From the NCBI GenBank assembly GCA_963681505.1, contig OY811976.1:9527999-9591998 (forward strand): 64,000 bases of DNA. The letters run 5' to 3'. Below are positions 1 to 10,830 of this stretch, in pieces. Position 1 is the first letter of the stretch. The number at the start of each line of letters is the position of its first letter. Position numbers and translations under genes: made by a program. Under the pieces are notes generated by a model. It was given only the letters and a program-made list of their open reading frames with translations. It searched no databases and was not told the origin of the DNA. Source of the DNA: Eunapius fragilis. Its lineage: Eukaryota; Porifera; Demospongiae; Spongillida; Spongillidae.

Positions 1-2505
1 CTCATCCCGGGCCAGGCCCGCACGCTGCAAGGGGGCGTGGCATATCTCGACCCCGCGACCCCTACCACCGTCCGCGTCCAGCTGACCCTCAACGACACCA
101 ACGCCATCAAGCTGACCCGCGTCCTGGCCAAGACCCCCACCAACAGCACCTACCTGTCCCTCACCTCTAACCTCGTCGCAAACACATTCAACATCAGTGT
201 CGTTGCCATCAACAACACCGCAGGTCTTCCCGGTACCCTCGTCCCAGACGCAACACCCCCCCACCTCGTCACCTTCAGTCTCAACATGAGCTCTGAAGTG
301 CTCGTCCTCACCTTTGATGAGCCTGTGGCTGCATCCTCTTTGCGCCCTACCAGCATCACCTTACAACCCACAAGCTCCTCCGCGTTGGACACCGTTCCCC
401 TCACGGGAGGTAACGTGACCTTGGTGGACTCCACGGTCATCTACGTTAAGCTGAGCAAAGCCGACCTCAACACCATCAAGCAGAACGACAACCTGGCAAC
501 CAGCGCCAACGACACGTGCATCAGCTTCACTGCAACCATGGCGACCGATCTTGCCGTGCCCCCCAACCAGGTGCTGGTGGGGGTCGCCTGCACGGAGGCC
601 TTCGCGCCCGACCTGGTCCAACCACAGCTGGTCTCATTTGCCGTCAACGTAAACACCAGTCAGCTCATTTTGAACTTTGACGAGCCAGTGGATATGACCA
701 CCTTCAACGTGAAGGCCATCACTCTCCAGTCAAGCAGGGCTGCAGTGATTGGAGTCGAAAATTTCACTCTCACAGGCGGACAGGAGAGTACTTTGAACCA
801 GCTCCAGGTAACCGTTACCATGACGAATGCAGACCTCAACAAGGTCAAACAAGGCTTCCTTCTCCTGAGAAGCCTTGCCACCTCATTCGCCAGCATCATG
901 GCGGCTCTGGTGCAGGACACCAGCGGCAACCCCATCACGGCCATCAGCATTTCCAATGCCCTCCAAGCCAGCATGTACATCGGTGATGGGAGAAACCCTA
1001 TGCTGCTGACCTTTGACCTCGACATGAACAACGGACGCCTCACTTTACACTTCTCTGAGACTGTCAATGTCTCCACAGTCAACTTTGGCGGGATAACCCT
1101 TCAGTTGGACTCCAGCGTGGAAAGTAACTCTACCAACTTCTACACCCTCACAAAGGGAGTGGTCCTTACCACGTCAAACACCCCAGACGTTGTCCTCTTG
1201 CTTAACAACACCGACGTGAACGCTCTGAAGACCCAGGGCATCGCCACCGGCAACCTCACCACATGGATTACCCTAAGCGCGGCCGTGAAGGACACAACAG
1301 CTCTGGTGGCGCTAGACGTTATCAACGGGGTTAATGCCCTCCCAGTCACCATGTACACACCTGACACCAACCTTCCAATGCTCCAATCCTTCACAATCGA
1401 CATGAACGCTGGGACGCTGACGCTATCCTTCAACGAAACCGTCACCGCTCTTTCCTTAGATGCCACTCAGCTCACCCTGGCGTCTGGTCGCAACATCACT
1501 GACAGCGCTCACACTTACACCTTAACCAACACCAGCTCCGTGGCAAGCCAACTGAACCTTCCCACCGTCACCATCATCCTGAGCACCACAGACCTCAACA
1601 GGATCAAGCAGCTAGCTACGTTGTACACCTCAGTGAACAACTCGTATCTCTACCTGAGCAGCCATGCCGTCGCTGACACCTCCGGTAACCTTAACACGGC
1701 CATCCTTCCTCCCCAGGCCATTCGGGCACTACTGTTCACGCCAGACAAAACTCTGCCCGTCTTCGTGGGGTTCGACCTTGATATGAACATGGGCACCTTC
1801 ACGCTAACCTTCTCGGAGACTGTGAACCCCGCAACCCTCTACGTTACAGGGATGACCCTCTACGACGACGACCTGGAACCCACGGTGGCCTACCAGCTCC
1901 GTGGTCCTTACACAAACGTGTCGACCCCGTCAAACGTGATCATTGTGACGGTGAACAACAATGACCTGAACGCCATCAAGGCGCAGTCCCCTCTCCTGGC
2001 CACCAGCGACGCGGGCAGCCCTTACACCAGCTCCAACACCTTCCTGACCATGGCCACGTTCACCGTGCGCGACATGAGCAGCAACAACGTGACGGGCGTG
2101 TACCTGCCGATGCGTGTGTCCAGGTTTGTGCCCGACACCACGCCCCCTCAGCTCCTGTCATTCTCCGTCAACATGAACACGAGCCAGCTGACCTTGAACT
2201 TCAGCGAGACGGTCCTGACCAGCTCGCTGCACCCGACGTACCTCTCCCTCCTCAGCAACGCCACCTTCGTGCCCATCCCTTACAACCCGGCAGACCAGCA
2301 GCAGCTGTCCGGGGGCACCCTACTGACATACGCAAACAGCTTCTCTGTGACCTTCCAGCTGTCTGATGAAGACAGCAACACCATCAAGGCCAAAAACATG
2401 TGCACCAGAGCACTGGGTGTTCTCGGCTGCTACATGGCCTATGGAACAGGCGCTGTGCAGGACATGAGCAATAACTTTATCATTGGCTGTCGCTACCTAT
2501 ATTAG
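1..2505 (+). CDS. Large repetitive extracellular-type protein with Ig-like/SwmB-like repeats (5' partial)
   Basis: The reading frame is open from base 1 to the TAG at 2503-2505, so the gene starts upstream of the window; the first GTG/ATG inside it is not a supported start. About 834 codons are visible. The protein is a tandem array of about 125-residue units. Counting from the GTG at position 37, new units begin near residues 70, 191, 317, 446, 571 and 700. Each opens with a PxLxSFxxxMNxxxLTLxFxETV-like strand pattern and carries a later DLNxIK motif. The units are rich in Ser/Thr/Asn with many NxS/T sequons and few Cys, as expected of a secreted or surface beta-sandwich repeat protein. This looks like the Ig-like/SwmB-type repeats of large adhesive proteins; the family name is inferred from pattern, not from a search. 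No membrane anchor or GPI signal is visible at the C-terminus, which ends in a short Cys-containing segment. Base composition is GC-rich with strong codon bias compared with the flanks, supporting real coding sequence. Confidence 0.85.
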   Translation, partial: LIPGQARTLQGGVAYLDPATPTTVRVQLTLNDTNAIKLTRVLAKTPTNSTYLSLTSNLVANTFNISVVAINNTAGLPGTLVPDATPPHLVTFSLNMSSEVLVLTFDEPVAASSLRPTSITLQPTSSSALDTVPLTGGNVTLVDSTVIYVKLSKADLNTIKQNDNLATSANDTCISFTATMATDLAVPPNQVLVGVACTEAFAPDLVQPQLVSFAVNVNTSQLILNFDEPVDMTTFNVKAITLQSSRAAVIGVENFTLTGGQESTLNQLQVTVTMTNADLNKVKQGFLLLRSLATSFASIMAALVQDTSGNPITAISISNALQASMYIGDGRNPMLLTFDLDMNNGRLTLHFSETVNVSTVNFGGITLQLDSSVESNSTNFYTLTKGVVLTTSNTPDVVLLLNNTDVNALKTQGIATGNLTTWITLSAAVKDTTALVALDVINGVNALPVTMYTPDTNLPMLQSFTIDMNAGTLTLSFNETVTALSLDATQLTLASGRNITDSAHTYTLTNTSSVASQLNLPTVTIILSTTDLNRIKQLATLYTSVNNSYLYLSSHAVADTSGNLNTAILPPQAIRALLFTPDKTLPVFVGFDLDMNMGTFTLTFSETVNPATLYVTGMTLYDDDLEPTVAYQLRGPYTNVSTPSNVIIVTVNNNDLNAIKAQSPLLATSDAGSPYTSSNTFLTMATFTVRDMSSNNVTGVYLPMRVSRFVPDTTPPQLLSFSVNMNTSQLTLNFSETVLTSSLHPTYLSLLSNATFVPIPYNPADQQQLSGGTLLTYANSFSVTFQLSDEDSNTIKAKNMCTRALGVLGCYMAYGTGAVQDMSNNFIIGCRYLY

Positions 2506-2615
2506 GAACTTATAAGTAGATTGTGGACATTACTGTAGAGAGATTCTTTTTATCTTCTGTTTTAAAACCGCATTTTATGTTTGTATTGTGTAGTCGTATT
2601 CACAACGTTATGTTA

Positions 2616-2621
2616 AATAAA
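2616..2621 (+). promoter_or_regulatory. Polyadenylation signal AATAAA of the repeat-protein gene
   Basis: AATAAA lies 111 bases after the stop codon of the preceding gene, followed about 30 bases later by an A-rich run (about 2650-2660). It gives a short 3' UTR and separates this gene from the PRELI gene that starts at 2721. Confidence 0.55.
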
Positions 2622-2720
2622 TAAGGTCACGAGTGGCGAGTTTACATGCAAAAAAAAAAAAGGGGGTGGAAGCAAGTGGTATTATAGGCCTACTATTAGT
2701 AAGTCGCAGCTCGGGAAACC

Positions 2721-3921
2721 ATGGATGACGCAGGCACGCCGCACATTGGAGGAAGGACCTACAAGAACACGACAACCTTCAAGTATGTCATATTGCCAGC
2801 CATTGGTGGAAGGGCACCTTGGCTGCAGTCTGCTCAGTATATTAATTTAACTTGTTGCGTTCTGAACAGAGCTACGTGGGAAAAGGTAGCGCAGGCACTT
2901 TGGAGACGTTACCCAAATCCCTACAGCCTCCACGTTCTTTCAGAGGATACCATCAGCAGGTGAGCACACACGCACGTGCCGCATACATGAGGATGATATT
3001 ATTAAAGGCGTTACCATATATCGTTCGTCTGTCATGATAGAACGTTGAAGGAAGGGAAGCTGATTAGCAAACGCCTGCTAACAAAGACGAACAGGGCGCC
3101 GCGGTGGCTTGAAAAGGTAGTACGTACATGTACGTCAGCGTACGTCTCTGTGAATTAAAGGCGTGATGCGTATCGTTTCTAATTGCTTTAGTTTGTGGCA
3201 CAAGGATCGACGGCCTGCATCATTGAGGAGTCCGAGGTGGATGCTACCGCCAAGGTATTCAGGACGCGCACTAAGAATATCTCGCACAGCAGGCTGATGG
3301 CGGTGGAGGAAAGTTGTACGTACTACGTCTCTCCTGAAAATCAAGAATGGTTAGTAAGAGTGTGGTGATGGGTCATGTGGTGCGGCCACTACTACGTAGG
3401 AAGTTGTGTGATGGTGTATACCTTCTATCACACACCCAGAGCTAAATACCATCAATACCACTGGACAATGGTCTTGTTTGTACTCATTGTGAATATTACG
3501 TCTTCATCTTTTTAATCTGTGCTCAATGTCACGGCAGTACAATTTCAAATAATCCCAGATTCTTGCTAATACGTAACACACAGTTTTAATGCTGCTCCTG
3601 TTTGAAATGATATCCCCCTGCTGATAGGACTCTTATGGCCTCTCTCACCTGCAGGACATGCTGTGATAAGCAGGCATGGATCAAGTGCGGTGTGCGTGGC
3701 CTCTCCAGAGCTGTGGAGAAGTTCGGTGCAGATAGGTACAAGGGCAACGCCCACAAGGTATGTGATAGGAAGTAATGCTATTGTGAGAGGTGGTGGGAGT
3801 ACTTGGGGTGAAGTGTGATGTAATTGAAGGCCAGTAGGGGTTAAATATCATAATTGAGGCCAGTAGAGGTTAAGTGTGATGTAATTGAAGGGATTGAAGG
3901 GCCATTAGGGGTTATGCGTCT

Positions 3922-3955
<34 letters not shown>

Positions 3956-4113
3956 CTCTCTCTCACTCCCTCTCTCTCAAATGTATTTGCAGCCATTCAA
4001 TGGGTTTCTGTGTGTGCTTACACATATTATTCTCCATTTTGCCTCAGGCGGAAATGGGACTGGAGTTTGTCATCAATAAGTTATTCCCTGCTGATGGTTC
4101 CTCTGTTCCCTGA
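2721..4113 (+). CDS. PRELI/MSF1-domain protein (PRELID-like), six exons
   Basis: Six exons join in phase: 2721-2782, 2870-2959, 3041-3116, 3192-3349, 3655-3757 and 4048-4113, giving 184 residues. All introns are GT-AG. Seen in the translation: ATWEKVAQALWRRYPNPYS at the N-terminus, then KRLLTKTNRAPRW, EESCTYYV, W-TCCDKQAW and SRAVEKFGADRYKGN. These match the order and spacing of the PRELI/MSF1 domain (WxxVxxAxWxRYPNPYSxHVL, RLLTKTNRxPRW, SRAVxxFGxxRFKxN). PRELI proteins of the intermembrane space of mitochondria bind TRIAP1/Mdm35-type partners and shuttle phospholipids, chiefly phosphatidic acid for cardiolipin synthesis; that role is family knowledge. The protein ends soon after the domain and lacks the long Lys/Ala-rich tail of vertebrate PRELID1. 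The ATG at 2721 was chosen because exon 1 ends at an AA|GTATGT donor and splices in phase to the conserved K-A-T-W. Assignment to PRELID1 versus PRELID3 is uncertain. Confidence 0.88.
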
Positions 4114-4235
4114 TGCCTCTGTTCCCTGACCCCCTCTGTTCCCTGGTCCCCCCTGTTCCCTGGTCCCCCTCTGTTCCCTGATGCCTCTGTTCGTTCCCTG
4201 ACCCCTCTGTTCCCTGGTCCCCCTCTGTTCCCTGA
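4104..4235. repeat. Imperfect tandem repeat of CTGTTCCCTG(A/G)(C/T)CCC units
   Basis: Immediately overlapping the end of the PRELI gene is a run of degenerate units of about 20 bp built from 'ctctgttccctg' with 'gacccc', 'gtcccc' or 'gatgcct' linkers. The same array, slightly shortened, follows the duplicated PRELI 3' end at about 36284-36390, showing that it was copied with it. Confidence 0.6.
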
Positions 4236-4644
4236 TCCTTCAGTTTATGGCAGTGTTGTGTTGTATGTGGAATGTGTTTGTCATGTCAGATGTGTTGCAG
4301 ATATGTACAAGTATATATTTTTCATGACATAACAAAATATTCCAATTTTCAGACAAATAGACCATGCAATGCAATTTGGGACTCCACATATGAACTAGGG
4401 TGAAGGTGCCCCATATGAGAACAGAGACGTCTTCTCATCTTGACACCTACACCCTGTTTAGCTCAAAAGCTTTCCACTATGTAACAAAACATGTGTAATA
4501 TGAAAATCTATACATCAGCTTCTGAGGTCTGATGTGGTCCTGAGATATACACATGTATGACACTACTACTATTTATGTATGTTACAAATATGTACAGTAT
4601 CCATGAGGTGAGTTCTGTGATCTGATCCAGTTGGCCTGCAGGAC
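4236..4644. other. Gene-free 3' flank shared with 36.4-36.8 kb
   Basis: No coding signal is seen. The stretch holds the PRELI 3' flank and the downstream flank of dispanin A, tail to tail. It is similar base for base to about 36390-36769, which belongs to the segmental copy of this region. Confidence 0.5.
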
Positions 4645-5194
4645 TCAGCCATAGTAGGAGGACTAGAGAACAAGTAGAGCATATGTAGTCAGGTGACAGG
4701 AGACACAATAGACCACACCCACACACCATAGACATGGACATTGCACTGTGGTGCCAGGTGTTATGTGTGATGCCTGGAGCTACATGTGGTGCCAGGTGCT
4801 GTGTATGGTGGCCTCCAAAGACACTGACATTGAGGACACGCCCACTGTAGCTCTTGGAGCTCCTCCCCTTGGTGTACTCAATGCCACACCACCTAATACA
4901 TACCTTATTATACAGCAATTATCTCCTAGTCCTGACCTCAGACCAGTATGTAGCGGAGATGGATTACATCATGGTGATGTAATCCATCTGCTCCATAACA
5001 TCTGGGCCCAAGGCTGTTCCACCCTCACACCTACCTTTGGATGATACAGTCCCAAGACCAGGCCCAGGATGAGGTCACTGGCTATAAAGGCAAACACCAT
5101 GGCTGCAAAAGTTGAGGTAAACAGCCGATGCACCATGATTCCTGCCATAGTGAATATTTCCACTTTTAGTTGCGTTCTCACTCTAAAAGATGGA

Positions 5195-7417
5195 GTGACA
5201 TGGAGTAGAGCACATTGGTCACATGTATTAAATGACATGGAGTAGAGCACATTGGTCACATGTATTAAATGACATGGAGTAGAGCACATTGGTCACATGT
5301 ATTAAATGACATGGAGTAGAGCACATTGGTCACACGTATTAAATGACATGGAGTAGAGCACATTGGTCACATGTATTAAATGACATGGAGTAGAGCACAT
5401 TGGTCACGTGTATTAAATGACATGGGGTAGAGCACATTGGTCACAAGTATTAAATGACATGGAGTAGAGCACATTGGTCACGTGTATTAAATGACATGGA
5501 GTAGAGCACATTGGTCACATGAATTAAATGACATGGAGTAGAGCACATTGGTCACATGTATTAAATGACATGGAGTAGAGCACATTGGTCACATGTATTA
5601 AATGACATGGAGTAGAGCACATTGGTCACATGTATTAAATGACATGGAGTAGAGCACATTGGTCACGTGTATTAAATGACATGGAGTAGAGCACATTGGT
5701 CACATGTATTAAATGACATGGAGTAGAGCACATTGGTCACATGTATTAAATGACATGGAGTAGAGCACATTGGTCACATGTATTAAATGACATGGAGTAG
5801 AGCACATTGGTCACATGTATTAAATGACATGGAGTAGAGCACATTGGTCACGTGTATTAAATGACATGGAGTAGAGCACATTGGTCACGTGTATTAAATG
5901 ACATGGAGTAGAGCACATTGGTCACATGTATTAAATGACATGGAGTAGAGCCCCCTTCGGTCACGTGTATTGAATGACATGGAGTAGAGCACATTGGTCA
6001 CATGTATTAAATGACATGGAGTAGAGCACATTGGTCACATGTATTAAATGACATGGAGTAGAGCACATTGGTCACATGTATTAAATGACATGGAGTAGAG
6101 CACATTGGTCACATGTATTAAATGACATGGAGTAGAGCACATTGGTCACGTGTATTAAATGACATGGAGTAGAGCACATTGGTCACGTGTATTAAATGAC
6201 ATGGAGTAGAGCACATTGGTCACATGTATTAAATGACATGGAGTAGAGCACATTGGTCACATGTATTAAATGACATGGAGTAGAGCACATTGGTCACATG
6301 TATTAAATGACATGGAGTAGAGCACATTGGTCACATGTATTAAATGACATGGAGTAGAGCACATTGGTCACATGTATTAAATGACATGGAGTAGAGCACA
6401 TTGGTCACGTGTATTAAATGACATGGAGTAGAGCACATTGGTCACGTGTATTAAATGACATGGAGTAGAGCACATTGGTCACATGTATTAAATGACATGG
6501 AGTAGAGCACATTGGTCACATGTATTAAATGACATGGAGTAGAGCACATTGGTCACATGTATTAAATGACATGGAGTAGAGCACATTGGTCACATGTATT
6601 AAATGACATGGAGTAGAGCACATTGGTCACGTGTATTAAATGACATGGAGTAGAGCACATTGGTCACATGTATTAAATGACATGGAGTAGAGCACATTGG
6701 TCACGTGTATTAAATGACATGGAGTAGAGCACATTGGTCACGTGTATTAAATGACATGGAGTAGAGCACATTGGTCACATGTATTAAATGACATGGAGTA
6801 GAGCACATTGGTCACGTGTATTAAATGACATGGAGTAGAGCACATTGGTCACATGTATTAAATGACATGGAGTAGAGCACATTGGTCACATGTATTAAAT
6901 GACATGGAGTAGAGCACATTGGTCACGTGTATTAAATGACATGGAGTAGAGCACATTGGTCACATGTATTAAATGACATGGAGTAGAGCACATTGGTCAC
7001 ATGTATTAAATGACATGGAGTAGAGCACATTGGTCACGTGTATTAAATGACATGGAGTAGAGCACATTGGTCACGTGTATTAAATGACATGGAGTAGAGC
7101 ACATTGGTCACATGTATTAAATGACATGGAGTAGAGCACATTGGTCACGTGTATTAAATGACATGGAGTAGAGCACATTGGTCACATGTATTAAATGACA
7201 TGGAGTAGAGCACATTGGTCACATGTATTAAATGACATGGAGTAGAGCACATTGGCCACATGTATTAAATGACATGGAGTAGAGCACATTGGTCACATGT
7301 ATTAAATGACATGGAGTAGAGCACATTGGTCACATGTATTAAATGACATGGAGTAGAGCACACTGGTCACATGTATTAAATGACATGGAGTAGAGCACAT
7401 TGGTCACATGTATTAAA
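5195..7417. repeat. 37-bp minisatellite array 1 (about 60 copies) in intron 2 of dispanin A
   Basis: Tandem head-to-tail copies of a 37-bp unit (ACATGGAGTAGAGCACATTG plus GTCACATGTATTAAATG). Most units are identical. The commonest variant is CACATG to CACGTG, in roughly a third of units and partly clustered. One unit near 5950 has a CCCCCTTCG substitution. The array begins 12 bases upstream (minus-strand sense: downstream) of the TM2 exon acceptor region and ends in the intron 2 sequence 'taaacctataaatgacc'. The same unit forms arrays at 34.1-34.6 and 37.3-39.4 kb and is single-copy in gene C. Confidence 0.97.
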
Positions 7418-7530
7418 CCTATAAATGACCCCAGTATCAGGGATTTGTCTGACCCACCTGCTACCCATATGTGACTTTTGGGCATACCCGCCCGTGAAAA
7501 TTATATTGGATGGTATACCACTTTTCTTTT

Positions 7531-7727
7531 CACAGCCAATTTTCTACGTGTTTGAATCAGGTTTGCTACCCAATAAAGATGATTCAGTCATGAGGCGGAC
7601 ATCATTTCCAATGAAATCCAATGGTACCCGGAACAATGTCAGTAAATTTTAGGAAATTAAGCCCACCCCACGACTTAATCACCTCCTTTGGGTAGCGGAC
7701 CTAATTCAAACACGTAGAAAAATTGGC
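7531..7727. mobile_element. MITE-like foldback element of about 197 bp
   Basis: Imperfect terminal inverted repeats of about 42 bp: CCAATTTTCTACGTGTTTGA at the left and, on the other strand, CCAATTTTTCTACGTGTTTG at the right, each followed by TTxGGTxxGCTACCCAA-like sequence. There is no coding capacity. It lies in the intron 2 remnant of dispanin A where paralogues have ordinary intron sequence, so it is an insertion. A target duplication is not clear. Confidence 0.7.
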
Positions 7728-8864
7728 CGTGTATTAAAGAACTGATGAACATAATTTCCGACGTTCGCATAGACTATATAGATTCAGTCTCGTGCCACAC
7801 TTTTTGAGAGGGATGACCAGGTGATGATTAAGGGTGATATGCATTGTGGTGATAATACCACAAAATGAGGAGGTGTAGTGACATAGTATGGTCATGAAAG
7901 GCTTTCCAATCATTCTTGCAATGAGATCATATTAGAAACATGATGCAAGACAGAAAACTACACATTCCAATACAGAGTAACAACCACACCTTCAGTAAAG
8001 TAATGTAACTACATGTCAACAATCTTACCATGATAACCATACCTCCTTGTCCGTTATTGTACATCACTGCACCAGGGGGAGGGTACATCTGAGAGATCTG
8101 TGGTACTGCTGTCTGCATCTGAGGTGGTTGCATCTGCCATGGCGCTTGTTGTCCTCCCATCACCATCATCGGCTGTCCCATCGCCATCTGCCCGCCCTGT
8201 TGTCTCATCATCATCAGCTCTCCCATCGCCGTCTGCCCGCCCTGTTGTCCCATCATCATCGGCTGTACTGGATGCATCTGCCATGGCGCTTGTTGTCCTC
8301 CCATCACCATCATCGGCTGTCCCATCGCCATCTGCCCGCCCTGTTGTCTCATCATCATCAGCTCTCCCATCGCCGTCTGCCCGCCCTGTTGTCCCATCAT
8401 CATCGGCTGTACTGGATGTCCGATCAGTAGGCTGGGGGGACACGAGGAGGGCCCCCAGGTGTGTGGGGATGGTAGTCTAGAAAGAACTCTGAATAAAGGC
8501 TTTCAAGGAGGTTGGGTTATCACCAGCCTCTCTGGTTGGGGTAGCCTAGGTGACCAAAAATAAATAGCTGTGGAAGATTACTGCATCCTAAGATGGCAGC
8601 TAGCTTACGTCCTGCTGACAGAATCCATCAACCTTCCTGGAGGGGAACGAATGGAATGGCTGGTTGACCGACCTGTCCTACTTCAGACATACTTACTGTC
8701 GCAGGGTGACTTTGCTGCACGGAGCCAGCGGATGCCTTGGACATCGTGATGTTTTAATTCCATAGATATTATACGGAAACGGATCACGTGCTGCCATATT
8801 GTATAGGCTGGCTTGCGGCCCGTCAATGTAGTATTAATCAACACACCTTCGACGTTCCTCAAAC

Positions 8865-9148
8865 CAGGGGCGGATCCAGGATTTTTGAAAGGGGGGGGGG
8901 GCTTATTATAAAAAAGTTGTATTCTAAATCTGTGCATGGGGCACTAATTAAATACCATTTCGGTTCAAGTAGGAACGATGCTTCACTTTGTGCGCATAAG
9001 TTAATACAGGTATAGCATTATAAAAATACATGCAGTGAGCGCGTATATACATGTAGTTAATTAGTCGTAATTATTTTCGTTACTTATCCGAAAGGGGGGG
9101 GCTACAGCCCCCATAGCCCCCCCCCCCCCCCCCCTGGATCCGCCTCTG
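8865..9148. mobile_element. Non-autonomous DNA element with CAGGGGCGGATCCAGG ends and 5-bp TSD
   Basis: Left end CAGGGGCGGATCCAGG, right end the inverse CCTGGATCCGCCTCTG, with internal poly-G (8890-8900) and poly-C (about 9116-9134) next to the termini. The 5-bp CAAAC occurs directly on both sides (8860-8864 and 9149-9153) and reads as a target-site duplication. The same terminus type with its own 5-bp duplication is found at 11145-12884, which supports real transposition. No transposase is encoded; the superfamily is not assigned. Confidence 0.8.
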
Positions 9149-9153
9149 CAAAC

Positions 9154-9864
9154 TCTGTATAGAATGCTAAGTTTCGAGGTTATAAAGCTTGTTTGTTCTT
9201 CTTCCGAGTGCCTCTGACTGCCCTAGAGGTAAAACATCTTTCCGAAGTGTTATAGTTCGCGACGTATCAAGGCCCGAGTTTCTGTGCTCAAGGAATGCTT
9301 TGTGGGCGTGAAAGAGACGACAGCTTCATCGAATTGGCTTGATTTAAGTAAAATCAGGCAGTTCTCACTACGACGGATCGAACTCAACAGTTTTGTTTGG
9401 ATTTCACGTTGGGTGCTCATATAAACGAGGCAAGGAGCCATCCGGACATGTGTGTGGTTGTGGGCGTGCAGCGTGCGCTGAAAACCCCTATTCAATCCCT
9501 TTATTCGTTTTTCTATTCCTGCACTGATTATCTGATCGAACTGGTCCTAAATAACGTACCTCTACGCTACCTTTTTGTACATTTTTGCCCTTCTAAGTAT
9601 GGTGAAATTGTGGGCGGACACATTCGTCCAAGGCTCTGGTAGGCCTATTAGGAACTACGAAAGAAACAAGGCTAAAGCTCTCGTTTTAGCTAGGTTTCTC
9701 TCCTCACAATTATAACCAATTGCATGGACTCATTGTCTTTTACCAACAACAGTTTTATATAGCACAATCAGTAACGAGTCGCTCGATCCCGTCATCTTAA
9801 CGCTACTACAATGAGTGAACCTGTTGATTAGTGTTAAATAGCCCCGTTTCCAGTCCCTTCCGTA
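9154..9864. other. No recognisable feature
   Basis: About 700 bases upstream (minus-strand sense) of dispanin A. Short open frames on both strands (for example 9250-9495 minus and 9397-9642 plus) overlap each other and show no motif. Nothing is supported. Confidence 0.4.
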
Positions 9865-10260
9865 TCAGGAACTACGATAGTAGTTCCTATATAGGAATTG
9901 ACCCGGGTCGTGAATATCATTAAAAAAACGTAACCAACGTACAACTCGCGTACCAAGAAACGGATAGTTTAGCTCTTTGTTCCTATCGAACCAGAAGGCA
10001 AAGACGGTCATTTTAATGTTTTGTTCCAGTCTTCAAACCGTTTGCTTCAAGAGAACAAAAAAGTTCGTGTTTTACCTCGTCCCCAGGCCAAATCTTCTCC
10101 GTCGTCGTCGTCGTCGTCGTCTTCTTCTTCTTCTTCTCGGGTGAGTATAACTCGGGATAGGAATGGTTTTAAAGAGCGCCAATTATACCAATCGCTTTAG
10201 AATCTCCTGGAAGGACATCTTCAAGTATCAGATATATGAATAAAGCTTAAAACGTACATA
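9865..10260 (+). repeat. Interspersed repeat family X, copy 1
   Basis: This stretch aligns, with divergence, to the reverse strand of 20573-20905 and 53830-54265. Shared landmarks in order are: TTCCTATATAGGAAT-type palindrome, CATTAAAAAAACGT, AGAGAACAAAAA, CTCGTCCCC, a CTCCGTCGTCG...CTTCTTCTTC trinucleotide tract, a CGGGAxAGxATAACTC block and ACCAATCGCTT. A frame open from 9973 to 10140 ends in a poly-Ser tract and a good GTGAGT donor, but its position inside a dispersed repeat makes coding unlikely. Confidence 0.6.
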
Positions 10261-10440
10261 CGTAATCATTACGTTAATGCGTAGTGTTAAATAGAAGCGT
10301 TCCCATGGCGACATTTACGTATATTTAGAATTGTGCAAACAAAGAGGAGAGCAGACGACGAGTTAGAATTCTCCCGCGTTCCTTACAGTGATCCCAAACA
10401 AAAGCGGGCGTCTGCTCGTGACGGTAATTGAAGCGGAGGG

Positions 10441-10490
10441 TGGGAGGGGTGGGTGGGGGGGTGGGTGGTGTGGGGGGGGGGGGGGGGGGG
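10441..10490. repeat. Poly-G / GGGT tract
   Basis: Almost pure G on the plus strand for about 50 bases, ending in an unbroken run of about 20 G. Similar runs occur across the window next to foldback elements. Confidence 0.8.
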
Positions 10491-10542
10491 CACTAGCCAG
10501 TATTAATAATCGATAAAAAATGATAATTAAAAAATAGAGGAA

Positions 10543-10830
10543 ACAAGTAAAGAAAAACATTCTCTAACGAGAAAGTTGGTGGGATATAGGAATTGGAGGC
10601 AATGGTGGTGTTAAAAGGAAGGGAACAAGGTTTTGAGAAAAGGGTAAATGAGACAAAAATCCTATTTGAGCACGTGTAAATGTAACAGAACCAAAAGAAG
10701 TGCTAAATATAGGAGTTTTGTCTCATTACCCTTTTCTCAAAACCTTGTTCCCTTCCTTTTAATACCACCATTGCCTCCAATTCCTATATCCCACCAACTT
10801 TCTCGTTAGAGAATGTTTTTCTTTACTTGT
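10543..10830. mobile_element. Foldback MITE, family M (copy 1)
   Basis: Near-perfect palindrome: the left arm starts ACAAGTAAAGAAAAACATTC and the right arm ends with its inverse, GAATGTTTTTCTTTACTTGT. The arms are about 115 bp and the short central spacer is unrelated. Copies of the same family are at 19505-19789 and, truncated, at 53133-53340. No coding potential. Confidence 0.85.

Larger units (their letters stand above)
4645..8744 (-). pseudogene. Dispanin A: CD225/dispanin gene of the Q/G/M-rich subfamily, broken
   Basis: Parts recognised on the minus strand: exon 1 at 8744-8029 (ATG at 8744, donor ATG|GTAAGA), TM2 exon at 5182-5035, and a final micro-exon at 4662-4645 encoding SSYYG. 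Exon 1 encodes Gln/Gly/Met repeats of the type MMMGQQGGQMAMGQP, including a near-perfect internal duplication of about 48 codons. Three lesions are visible relative to paralogues B and C. Exon 1 is interrupted by about 208 bp (roughly 8427-8634) that brings in an in-frame stop. The TM1 exon is missing; intron 1 sequence near 7805 joins unrelated DNA. The TM2 exon has one extra T in a T-run that shifts the frame, plus a 3-base loss near the end. The TM2 exon otherwise preserves GASAVYLNF. Some lesions could be assembly errors, but the missing TM1 exon argues for a pseudogene. Confidence 0.75.

Noticed and set aside
150..1466. Several minus-strand ORFs opposite the first gene
   Set aside because: Shadow frames of a GC-rich coding region; the plus-strand frame has repeat structure and codon bias.
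5195..7417. CRISPR-like regular repeats
   Set aside because: Repeats are contiguous 37-bp head-to-tail units with no unique spacers; this is a minisatellite, and the genome is eukaryotic.
8047..8480. Plus-strand His/Arg- and Ser/Pro-rich ORFs over dispanin A exon 1, also at 16.1, 30.3 and 50.5 kb
   Set aside because: Antisense frames of the Q/G/M repeats; the minus-strand frame has matching splice donors and paralogues.
9973..10140. Possible exon ending in a poly-Ser tract and GTGAGT donor
   Set aside because: It lies inside dispersed repeat family X, whose other copies do not keep the frame.
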